A DNA stretch of 64,000 bases from an uncultured Spartobacteria bacterium (lineage in GTDB: Bacteria > Verrucomicrobiota > Verrucomicrobiia > Chthoniobacterales > Chthoniobacteraceae), in assembly GCA_903882875.1 (NCBI GenBank), contig CAIRYQ010000059.1, positions 1 to 64,000 on the forward strand, written 5' to 3'. Of the stretch, positions 34,068 through 41,745 are shown piece after piece. Both the position numbers and the translations under genes were made by a program. Each line of letters opens with the position of its first letter. Positions within the stretch are counted from its first letter, which is position 1. Below the pieces are notes generated by a model. That model was not told where the DNA came from, did no database searches, and saw only the letters and a program-made list of their open reading frames with translations.

Positions 34068-36239
34068 TCAGGCTTCGCTATCAGCAAGAACCGGGGCATG
34101 GGGTGCTTTCAACACCCGGTGCCGGTTCGGCAGATCAAGGCTCACGGCGGTGCCTTTTCCGATCTCGCTGGAGATGCCGAGGCTGCCGCCGTGAAGCGAG
34201 GCAATCTTGCGGCAGATGGCGAGGCCGAGGCCGAAGCCGCGATCCTCGTCGCCGGTCTTTTTTGTCGTGAAATACGGCTGGAAAATGCGGTGGAGATTTT
34301 CCGACGGGATGCCGCTGCCGTGGTCGGTCACGCGAACGCGGAACCAGTCGCGCTCCGCATCGGTCTTCAGGAGGCGGATGACTTCGACCTCGATGCGTCC
34401 GCCGGACTGCGAGGCGTCCACCGCGTTTGCGATGAGATTGCTGATGAGGCGGCGGACGAGGACGCGATCCATCTCGATCAGGATTTCACCCGAAAGCCGC
34501 AGCGAATACTCGATCACCTTGCCCTTGCGCGGATTCTGCCGCGCAAAATCCACGACCTCCTGCACGAGCACATCGAGGCGCCCGTTCTGAAAATCAGGCC
34601 GGAGATTTTCCGAGAAAAAGAGCGCCTCGCGGATGTAGTCGCGCATCGTCTGGATGTTGCGGATGGCCACCGGGGCGAGATCCGTGCGCAGCGTCTCCGG
34701 CGACACGCCCTCGGTGAGGAGCTGGAGCAGCGTCCACACGGGGGTGGTGAGATTGTTCAGATCGTGCGCCATGCCTTGCGACATGCGTCCGAGGAGATCC
34801 AGTTCCTTGGCCTGGAGGAGCTGATCCTTGAGCGAAACCTGATTGATGACGAGGGCAACGTTCGTCGTGAGTTCGGACAGAAGATCGGTGTCCGTCTGCG
34901 TGAAGGATCTGCCGTTGCGCTTTTCATCCAAGGCGAGGACGCCAAGCGGCTGACGCCCCACCAGAAATGGAAATGCAAGCACGCCAGGAAGCCCCTCCAA
35001 CTGCTGTCTTGCCGCGGCCTCAAGCGGGCGTCCGTCATTGGCATGACCGACACCGAGGGTCAGAAACGGGCGGTCCGCCGCGAAAAAAAACTGAAAAAGC
35101 GCCGAGTCGTTTGTGAGCTCCGTAATCGTCGTCGCGCCGCCCTCCGGATAGGAACGCACGAGGGAAAATACGCGGCTGTTTTCGTCCCGGAGGATGAGCG
35201 TGTAGCCGCGAAGATCGAGAGTGTTCACGAGCAGGGCGTGGAGATCCGCGATCAGATCGGCGAGTTCCGTGTGCCATCTGCTTTCCTCGATGAATGCACG
35301 GACCTTGTCCTGATATTCGAAATGATCGCCCATCAGTCGGCGCTCAAGCGATTCAGGCCCGGCCCCGAGCAGCTTCGGCATGAAACGCGAGGCCGTGAAT
35401 CCGCTTGCGAGCAGTACCGCAAGGGATGTCCAAAATGCAAACGGCGTGATCGCGCCCTGCGGTGCGACAAGCGCGACGACAAGCATCAGAACCAGCCCAA
35501 TCAGGAAAAGGAACGCCAGGCGCATCCCATGCGCCGCGAACCGCGACAGGCCGATGTGGACATCCAGCAACTGATGCTGAAGAACGCTGTAGCCGACGAG
35601 GATGCCATAACAAATCGCGCAGAGGCTCCCGATGGGAAAAATCGGCGTGTTGAGAACAGGGTAATGATACACGCCGAGGATCGGCAGGATGTCATTCGTG
35701 CCCCCGGCAATGAGAATGCCGGTGGCCCAGAGCAGCGAGCGGATCTGGCCTTGGCGGAACCGCGTGGCACTTGCCCTGGCCCGCGCCAAAAAAACAAGCG
35801 TGAAGGTCGCGGACATCGCATAGAGTGCGGTGTAGACCCAGAAGGCAGGGCCGCCCACGCCATACCAAGCGTAGCCGGCATTGCGGACATCCGAAACAAA
35901 CCAGGAGGTGAACAGCGTCCCGACGAGACACGCACCGGCACCGTATGCGAAGATCAAAAGCGTCCTCCGCCGGAGGCTGCACACCTGCACGCAGAGGTGC
36001 AGCAGACTCACGGGCAGAAAAATGACGCCGATCTGGAGGAAGCGCGCCCAGTCCAATGCGGCTTCCGGACTTGCAACGCGGAACATCACGAATGTGCCGA
36101 CATTCCAGATCGTGATCGAAACACCCCACATCAAATATGCGAACTTCAACGAACCCTGCACTCCGGCGCGAAGGACAAAGAACGACAGCAGGGCATTCAG
36201 CACTGCCGCGGCAAGGGGTACGTAGGCGGCGATCGTCAT
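34068..36239 (-). CDS. seven-helix membrane sensor histidine kinase with GAF domain
   Basis: A 723-residue protein. The N-terminal half has about seven to eight membrane helices (from PLAAAVLNALLSFFVL to WTSLAVLLASGF), resembling the 7TM sensor module of histidine kinases. A GAF domain lies at about 330-490 and the kinase core has the His in GMAHDLNNLTTPV, NLIANAVDAS, DHGSGIP and GFGLGLAICRKI. The architecture is close to the PEP-CTERM kinase PrsK, but no PEP-CTERM genes are visible. Its start overlaps the stop of the ketosynthase-like gene (ATGA). Confidence 0.83.
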   Translation of the reverse strand: MTIAAYVPLAAAVLNALLSFFVLRAGVQGSLKFAYLMWGVSITIWNVGTFVMFRVASPEAALDWARFLQIGVIFLPVSLLHLCVQVCSLRRRTLLIFAYGAGACLVGTLFTSWFVSDVRNAGYAWYGVGGPAFWVYTALYAMSATFTLVFLARARASATRFRQGQIRSLLWATGILIAGGTNDILPILGVYHYPVLNTPIFPIGSLCAICYGILVGYSVLQHQLLDVHIGLSRFAAHGMRLAFLFLIGLVLMLVVALVAPQGAITPFAFWTSLAVLLASGFTASRFMPKLLGAGPESLERRLMGDHFEYQDKVRAFIEESRWHTELADLIADLHALLVNTLDLRGYTLILRDENSRVFSLVRSYPEGGATTITELTNDSALFQFFFAADRPFLTLGVGHANDGRPLEAAARQQLEGLPGVLAFPFLVGRQPLGVLALDEKRNGRSFTQTDTDLLSELTTNVALVINQVSLKDQLLQAKELDLLGRMSQGMAHDLNNLTTPVWTLLQLLTEGVSPETLRTDLAPVAIRNIQTMRDYIREALFFSENLRPDFQNGRLDVLVQEVVDFARQNPRKGKVIEYSLRLSGEILIEMDRVLVRRLISNLIANAVDASQSGGRIEVEVIRLLKTDAERDWFRVRVTDHGSGIPSENLHRIFQPYFTTKKTGDEDRGFGLGLAICRKIASLHGGSLGISSEIGKGTAVSLDLPNRHRVLKAPHAPVLADSEA

Positions 36240-37504
36240 GACCTTGGCCGGTAGCGCCGCAAAGTCAGGCAGGAGTTCTTTCCGCCAAAGCCCGCACTGA
36301 GATTGAGGGCAACGTCAATCGGGTAGGGCCGAGACTCAAAGGGCACGAGATCCAAATCCCACCCTTCGTCCGGGACAGTCAGATTGGTCGTCTTTGGGAT
36401 GACTTGGTGGTGGATCGCCAGCGCGGTGGCAATGGTCTCGATCGCTCCAGCCGCAGCCAGCAGGTGGCCGGTGACGCCTTTCGTCGAACTCATCGCGAGC
36501 CGCTTGGAATCGGTCCCGAAATGCGCCTTGATCGCCTTCAGTTCCACGGTGTCATTCACCGCCGTCGCCGTGCCGTGTGCATTGATGTAGCTCACCTCCG
36601 AGCGATTCACCCCCGCATCCCGCAGGGATTTCTCAATCGCCTTCCGAATCCCGATGCCATCCGGGTGCGGAGCCACGCTGTGATAGGATTCGCACGCACG
36701 CCCATGGCCAACGACCTCCGCATAAATCCGTGCATCCCGCGCCAGTGCGTGGGTGAGTTCCTCCATGACCACAAATCCCGCGCCTTCGCCGAGCACAAAC
36801 CCGTCACGCGCGACATCAAAGGGCCGCATGGCGGTCTCCGGCTTCTCATTTTGGGTGGACATCACTTTCGTCTGGCAAAACGCACCCCACAACGGCGGCA
36901 GGATCGGCGCCTCGGCTCCGCCCGCGACCATCACATCCACTTCGTCGTCCTGAATCATGCGAAGCGCGTAGCCCATGACATCGTTGCCGGACGCGCTTCC
37001 CGAGCTGTATGTGCATGCGTGGCCGCGGATGTCCAAATCGAGCGCGATTTCGCCCGCGCCAGCACCCATGTAGCCGTTGATCAGCGTGAACGGGCTGATG
37101 CTCCGGTAGCCCCGTTCCTCGAACGACGGCATTCCGTTCAGCCACGATTCAAACCCGCCCACGGAAGTACCCTCAATGACGCCCACGCGCTCAGGATCAC
37201 CAATATCGGCCACCCGCGAAGTCCGCGTCGCATCCAGCAGCGCCAGCCGGGCCGCGACGGTCGCGTATTGGATCGCAACGGCGAGGCGGCGTCCCTTTTT
37301 GGGATCGGTGTATTTTCCGATATCAAAATCACGCACCTCCGCTGCAACGCGGCTCGGGAATGGCGCCCCATCAAAACGAGTCAGGAGAGCCGCCGCACTC
37401 CGCCCGTCGCGGATGCTCTCCCAGAAAGTCACCAGATCTTTCCCGTTCGGAGCGATCACTCCCATCCCGGTTACGACCACGCGGCGCTGGCGTTCATGGT
37501 TCAT
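36236..37504 (-). CDS. beta-ketoacyl-ACP synthase-like protein without the active-site Cys
   Basis: A 422-residue protein of the FabF/KAS II family: VTGMGVIAPNG, the acyl-binding core, VDVMVAGGAE, NAHGTATAVND (first His), SSTKGVTGHLLAAAGA (Lys and second His) and the end GFGGKNS. Counting back from DVMVAGGAE, the position of the catalytic Cys is occupied by Ser170 (YSSGSASGND). Cys164 lies six residues earlier, outside the nucleophile turn. A normal condensing role is therefore doubtful; a chain-length-factor-like subunit or a decarboxylase is more likely. Overlaps with the methyltransferase (ATGA) and the sensor kinase (ATGA) tie it to both. Confidence 0.83.
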   Translation of the reverse strand: MNHERQRRVVVTGMGVIAPNGKDLVTFWESIRDGRSAAALLTRFDGAPFPSRVAAEVRDFDIGKYTDPKKGRRLAVAIQYATVAARLALLDATRTSRVADIGDPERVGVIEGTSVGGFESWLNGMPSFEERGYRSISPFTLINGYMGAGAGEIALDLDIRGHACTYSSGSASGNDVMGYALRMIQDDEVDVMVAGGAEAPILPPLWGAFCQTKVMSTQNEKPETAMRPFDVARDGFVLGEGAGFVVMEELTHALARDARIYAEVVGHGRACESYHSVAPHPDGIGIRKAIEKSLRDAGVNRSEVSYINAHGTATAVNDTVELKAIKAHFGTDSKRLAMSSTKGVTGHLLAAAGAIETIATALAIHHQVIPKTTNLTVPDEGWDLDLVPFESRPYPIDVALNLSAGFGGKNSCLTLRRYRPRS

Positions 37505-38079
37505 CGCACCGCCCTCCTCCCCAAAGGCAGGATCGCAGGCGTGCTCTTGATATAATCCTCATAGGCATCGCCGAACTGCGCCAGCAAGGCGTGTTCCTCA
37601 ATGCGCACCCGCGCGATCATGGTCGGAATGAAAATCACGAATGCCGCAGCGAGCGCGATCCACGCGTTCAGGATCAGCCCGATGCCGAGCAGCTCGAGGA
37701 TCATCGAAAAATACACCGGATGCCGCGCGTAGGCGAACGGCCCGCTCGTCACAAATTCATGCCCCTCGCGCATCTCCACATGCAGGCTCCAGAATTTTCC
37801 GAGCGCCCGGATCGCCGCGCGCCGGATCACAAATGAAGCCAGCGCGCACACGCATCCCGCCGCCATCGTGGGCCACCACAGCGCCGAGTGCCGCAGGAAA
37901 AATTCCGCAATCCCGCCGCCAATGATCAGCAGGCCGCACAGCATGAAGATCAGAAACGTCACGCCCTCGCGCTTTTTCCCGGCGACCACGTTCCGCTTGG
38001 TGGACACCTCCGCCATTCGCGCGCAAAAAAACATGCAAGCGACCGCCGGCGGGAGAACGTGGGCGAAGTCAACATTCAT
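37501..38079 (-). CDS. membrane methyltransferase of the ICMT/PEMT type
   Basis: A 192-residue protein from the ATG at 38079, with about four membrane helices. The SAM-binding signature GPFAYARHPVYFSMILE is followed by the helix GIGLILNAWIALAAAF and the conserved tail EEHALLAQFGDAYEDY. Family members methylate isoprenylcysteine, phospholipid head groups or other membrane-soluble acids. In small bacterial gene sets beside ketosynthases they often methylate a lipid or polyene product. The four-base overlap with the ketosynthase-like gene suggests joint action. Confidence 0.75.
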   Translation of the reverse strand: MNVDFAHVLPPAVACMFFCARMAEVSTKRNVVAGKKREGVTFLIFMLCGLLIIGGGIAEFFLRHSALWWPTMAAGCVCALASFVIRRAAIRALGKFWSLHVEMREGHEFVTSGPFAYARHPVYFSMILELLGIGLILNAWIALAAAFVIFIPTMIARVRIEEHALLAQFGDAYEDYIKSTPAILPLGRRAVR

Positions 38080-38199
38080 GGCCGGGGAAATCTGTGTCCG
38101 CGCAAAAAAACGCGCAAGCAGCGAACAGACGGATCGCGAGGACAGGAGCGCCGCGCTGCTCGCCGCGAGAGCCGAATCCACGCGAGACCGCCGCGGCAT

Positions 38200-38538
38200 T
38201 CATCCCGGAGGCCATGCGAGCGCCCTGCCTGCGAGCAGGTGGATGTGAAGGTGCGGTACACTCTCCCCGGCATCTCGTCCGTTGTTGATCACGATGCGGT
38301 AGCCGCTCTCCAGCACGCCAAGCTTCGCCGCGATCTCGCGCGTCGCCAGCAGCATCCGCCCGAGCATATCCGCATGCGAAACATCCGCCTCGGTAATGCG
38401 CGTGATGCACTTGCGCGGCACGATGAGGACATGCACGGGCGCCTGCGCTTGGATGTCGTGAAACGCGATGAAGTCCTCCACCTCATGCACAATCCTGGCG
38501 GGAATCTGGCCGGCTGCGATTTTTTCAAAGATGGTCAT
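38200..38538 (-). CDS. HIT-family nucleotide-binding protein
   Basis: A 112-residue histidine-triad protein of the HINT group, with start ATG at 38538; a GTG at 38547 is nine bases upstream. Visible are FHDIQAQAPVHVLIVPRK and the triad HLHIHLL near the C-terminus, preceded by NNGRDAGESV. HINT enzymes hydrolyse AMP-lysine and related phosphoramidates. It lies six bases after the unknown gene that follows nrdR, in one leftward run. Confidence 0.88.
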   Translation of the reverse strand: MTIFEKIAAGQIPARIVHEVEDFIAFHDIQAQAPVHVLIVPRKCITRITEADVSHADMLGRMLLATREIAAKLGVLESGYRIVINNGRDAGESVPHLHIHLLAGRALAWPPG

Positions 38539-38543
38539 TTGAG

Positions 38544-39131
38544 TCACGTAACGTGGAGAAAAAGATCGCGCGGACGGCCCGCACCGGCACTGCCATTTTC
38601 ACCGGACACATGCGCAGCGTGCCTGCGCGCAAAGGCGACGATCTCCGCGCGAAGCTCGTCACAGGTGCGGCTCCAGTGCCTGCGCTGCCGGAGGAGTTTC
38701 ACGCACGGCCCGAGGCTGTGCAGCTCGCAATAATTCCCGCCCGCGCGGACGACTTCACGCAACCGCGAGTCGAGCGCCGCAAAGAACGCCAGCTCGAAGC
38801 CGTTCCCCGCCTGCTGCGCGATCTCCACAAGCGATATCCGCGCGAAGGGCGACGCCTCCTCGAAGCACGCACCGATTTCCGGAAAGCCGATCGCCTTCAG
38901 CGCCTCGCGCACCGCGCGAATGAACGTGTCAGCGGTCATCGTCGGCCGGTCCGTCAGCGTCCGCAGCCACTCATGCACGCTCTCCGCGACATGCGGCGCG
39001 AGCGGCCAGTCCGCATGCCCCGCGCGTTTCGCCGCGAGCGCAAGCACGCGTGCCAGCCATCCGCGGTCAAACGCAATCGCACGCCGGTCCTCCAGCACGA
39101 TGACGGGGAGCGCGTCGCGGAATGCGATCAT
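38544..39131 (-). CDS. unknown protein coupled to nrdR
   Basis: A 195-residue protein whose ATG at 39131 overlaps the nrdR stop (ATGA). The opening (PVIVLEDRRAIAFDRGWL, then ARVLALAAKRAG) has the rhythm of an ATP-cone, suggesting a second nucleotide-sensing domain beside NrdR, but the match is loose. The rest is helical, with a Cys pair in GNYCELHSLGPCVKLL. There is no signal peptide. Translational coupling to nrdR suggests a link with deoxynucleotide control. The function cannot be named. Confidence 0.6.
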   Translation of the reverse strand: MIAFRDALPVIVLEDRRAIAFDRGWLARVLALAAKRAGHADWPLAPHVAESVHEWLRTLTDRPTMTADTFIRAVREALKAIGFPEIGACFEEASPFARISLVEIAQQAGNGFELAFFAALDSRLREVVRAGGNYCELHSLGPCVKLLRQRRHWSRTCDELRAEIVAFARRHAAHVSGENGSAGAGRPRDLFLHVT

Positions 39132-39616
39132 TTGAAAAGCTCCGGCTGGCCGCTCCCCTTCTTCGGCTTTTTCTCCAGCTTCTGGATCTCGTGGATGAAT
39201 TCCCCGATGTCCTGAAAATGCCGGTACACGCTCGCGTAGCGCACATACGCCACCTCGTCCGTCTCGTGCAGCGCCACCATCACCTTTGCGCCGATGACAT
39301 GGCTCGGCACCTCGCGGCGGAACTCCATCTGCAACTCGTGCATGATGTCCTCGGCCACCTTCTCCAGCGCCTCCGTGCCGACTGGGCGCTTCTCGCACGC
39401 CTTCAGCATTCCCGCCAACAGCTTCTCCTTGTCAAAAGGCTCGCTGCGCCCGTCCCGCTTCGCCACACGCAATTCGGACCGCTCGATCTCCTCGTAAGTC
39501 GTGAACCGCTGCGCACACTTCAGGCATTCGCGGCGGCGGCGGATGCTTCGCCCGTCCTTGGAAAGACGCGAATCAATGACCTTGTCTTCCAAGCTACCGC
39601 ATTTGGGGCAATACAT
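39128..39616 (-). CDS. nrdR: transcriptional repressor of ribonucleotide reductase genes
   Basis: A 162-residue protein with the zinc ribbon C3-x2-C6 and C31-x2-C34 (YCPKCGS, ECLKCAQRF), the linker TTYEEIE, and an ATP-cone (VAKRDGRSEPFDKEKLL to YVRYASVYRHFQDI). NrdR senses the ATP/dATP balance and represses nrd operons. It heads a leftward gene run. The C-terminal tail KKPKKGSGQPELF is a little longer than usual. Confidence 0.93.
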   Translation of the reverse strand: MYCPKCGSLEDKVIDSRLSKDGRSIRRRRECLKCAQRFTTYEEIERSELRVAKRDGRSEPFDKEKLLAGMLKACEKRPVGTEALEKVAEDIMHELQMEFRREVPSHVIGAKVMVALHETDEVAYVRYASVYRHFQDIGEFIHEIQKLEKKPKKGSGQPELFK

Positions 39617-40290
39617 GGGATTGTGGAAGGTTAGAACGAATGCGGCTTTTTAACACAAGCGGTGGGCCGGTCAATGGCAAACACACGCAGGCATCGCTCA
39701 AGTCAAGGCCGTCCATCATCAAGACTGGCGCATCAAAATCGCAGCGGTGGCGGGCAGCCCTTCCGGGTGGAGCACGCGACTCGCGTGCCGTCTGCGGCGG
39801 CTCGCCGCAGACATCTGACGCGCTTGTGTTCGTGAGTGACGTGAAGATTTGCGGACGCACCGGTTTGGCGATCCTGCTCGTTTGCTTACCCGCCGGAAAC
39901 TGCACGCGAGTCGCGTGCTCCACCCGGAAGCACACCCGCACGCCAGAGTTATTTTGGTGCGTCAGCCCTGTGCTCATGATCCTGAGTGAGAAACGTCCGC
40001 AGCTTCCCGTTCGCTCGCGCGCATGCGCGTGCGCGCGCACGCACCCGCGCTTCTGTTTTTCATTCCTATGTCTGCACAAACCGGACGAGGATGAGCGCGA
40101 CCAATGATACAAAACGCAGTGCGCGCGCCGCCGGATTTGCTTGGATTTTTCAAATCGAAGTCACCTCACCCCAGAGCGTACGGCACATGGTAATCTCCGC
40201 CAATTCTCAAAAGCCATCCGCTCTGGAAAAATCTCCGCCGAACACCACCGAAACCGGCACACGAATTGCTAGCAATTATAACATTCCACC
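39617..40290. other. intergenic region between nrdR and the pseudopilin operon
   Basis: Apart from the palindrome at 39725-39966, listed separately, no gene is supported in these 674 bases. A run of alternating GC/CG/AC dinucleotides lies near 40018-40045. TATAAC at 40277-40282, just before the GTG at 40291, could be the -10 of the pilin operon, but no matching -35 is seen. Confidence 0.4.
39725..39966. repeat. 242-base palindrome with perfect 28-base arms (element D)
   Basis: The segments 39761-39788 and 39902-39929 are exact inverted copies over 28 bases. Inside, 39790-39799 and 39803-39812 form a perfect 10-base stem with loop GCT. Outside, CTGGCGCATCAAAAT at 39725 faces a near-complement ending at 39966. 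Sequence and layout differ from elements A-C, so this is a second palindrome family. It lies between nrdR and the pilin operon. Confidence 0.85.
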
Positions 40291-40824
40291 GTGAAACCCA
40301 CTTCTTCCATGCAGCCAGACCCCGGTGCGCCAGTCACGCAGCCACCCCGCCGCCTCGGACTGCTCAGGCGCCTGCGGAAGTCCGCGGGAATCCTGCTCAT
40401 CGAGGCCGCCGTCGGAGCCGCCGCCCTCGCCCTAGTCATCGTGGGAGCCTCACAGGCCCTGCTCACCGCAAACCGCATTGCGGCCGCCTCAAGGGTGCTC
40501 ACCGCCGCGCGCTCCGTCGTCCAGCGCAACATTGACACCGCTCTCACCACCACCTTTACGCAGGCCAGCACGCCTGCCATCCTCGCATATCCGGCCAACG
40601 GAGTCGTGTGGGATGACGACGGCGGTGGCGACAACACCGTTCAGATTTCCGTGCAGGACAACAACACCGCCATCGTCGCGTCCGGCGTCCTCACACGCAC
40701 CGTCACCGCGCTTTCCAACGCCGACAACGCCGTGGTTCTCCAAGTCACTTTCAGCCTTACCTACACCTATCGTGGCCGCACTGATACCGTCAGCATGACT
40801 ACGATTCGCGCCAGAGATGACTAA
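40291..40824 (+). CDS. PilV-like minor pseudopilin
   Basis: A 177-residue protein; the GTG at 40291 or the ATG at 40309 is the start. A basic leader is followed by a prepilin peptidase site (SAG then ILLIEAAVGA, with Glu at +5) and a hydrophobic helix ALALVIVGASQALLTANR. The C-terminal part is beta-rich. It is the first gene of a four-gene operon with other pseudopilins and overlaps the next gene by eight bases. It probably caps or primes a type IV pilus or type II secretion pseudopilus. The core machinery is not in the window. Confidence 0.75.
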   Translation: MKPTSSMQPDPGAPVTQPPRRLGLLRRLRKSAGILLIEAAVGAAALALVIVGASQALLTANRIAAASRVLTAARSVVQRNIDTALTTTFTQASTPAILAYPANGVVWDDDGGGDNTVQISVQDNNTAIVASGVLTRTVTALSNADNAVVLQVTFSLTYTYRGRTDTVSMTTIRARDD

Positions 40825-41731
40825 TATGAAGCTCCTTCGTTCATGCCGCAGCCGTTCGGGCACGACACTCGCCGAGACGATGGTCTATGCCGTCATGGGC
40901 GTCATCATCTCCTGCGTCGTTTACACCTTTCTCACCAGCACCACCCAGCTTTACGCTAAGAACGTCTCCATCGTCCATTCGCATACCAACATGCGTTCCG
41001 TTCTGGATCGGACTTTGAATAACATGCAGAAAGCCAACAGCCTTCCCGTGCTGATTGACACCACCGGCGCAGTGGTCGCGACTCCTCCCTCCGCCGGAGT
41101 TTACTACGATGCTTACAGGGGCGCTCCTTACGTGATTACCAACCCATCCGGCAACGGCCTGCCCGCAGGAACCAGCAGCGTGACTCTTACTTCCTCGACG
41201 GTCGCACTTGCATCACCCCCTGCCCCGGTAGCCGGCGACGCAATCATCATCAGCAATCCCGGCGGCGACGTCAGGGTGCAGATCAGCGCGTGCGTCGCGG
41301 GCTCCTTCGACGCCGTGAATAATCGCCAGCCTTATACCGTGACGCTCTCCACTGCCCTGGCATCTGCCATCAGTTGGACAGCCGCCGAGACGCGCACCGC
41401 CACCCTGGTCCATAGCGAGGCGTTCCTCGTCGTTCCGGTTAGCACCTATTCTGAACTCCGCTATTTCGCAAACTTCGAGCCCATCCCCAATGCAGCCGGA
41501 CTGGCAAACCCCGCAAACTACTCGGTAGTCTCTAATCAGTTGAGCGTTCTTGCCGGAGAAATTACTCCTTTCTCGATTGCGACTGTCGGCACGGACAAGA
41601 TTGTGAAAGCCAGTTTTTTCGCTCGTTGCACCGATTACAGCACTTACCTGACTAAGCATCAGGCATTTGAGTTCAATACATTTGTCCGAGTCAATACCTC
41701 TCTCTCCTCACGATTGCGTCCCACGCAATAA
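40817..41731 (+). CDS. PilW-like minor pseudopilin
   Basis: A 304-residue protein. The leader ends in RSRSG and the mature part begins TTLAETMVYAVMG with Glu at +5, then a hydrophobic helix VIISCVVYTFLTS. The large remaining domain is rich in Ser, Thr and Val and beta-like. It follows the PilV-like gene with an eight-base overlap and is followed by the PilX-like gene 14 bases later. Order and domain style fit the minor-pilin set of Gram-negative type IV pili. Confidence 0.75.
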   Translation: MTNMKLLRSCRSRSGTTLAETMVYAVMGVIISCVVYTFLTSTTQLYAKNVSIVHSHTNMRSVLDRTLNNMQKANSLPVLIDTTGAVVATPPSAGVYYDAYRGAPYVITNPSGNGLPAGTSSVTLTSSTVALASPPAPVAGDAIIISNPGGDVRVQISACVAGSFDAVNNRQPYTVTLSTALASAISWTAAETRTATLVHSEAFLVVPVSTYSELRYFANFEPIPNAAGLANPANYSVVSNQLSVLAGEITPFSIATVGTDKIVKASFFARCTDYSTYLTKHQAFEFNTFVRVNTSLSSRLRPTQ

Positions 41732-41745
41732 TCCCGACTAACATC

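Noticed and set aside
34068-36239. PEP-CTERM regulator PrsK
   Set aside because: The domain order is similar, but no PEP-CTERM proteins, exosortase or PrsR are visible, so only a general kinase call is made.
32487-36254. A 1255-codon open frame on the plus strand
   Set aside because: It runs antisense through two complete sensor-kinase genes. Its product is Arg/Ser-rich and has no domains; long antisense frames are expected in GC-rich genes.
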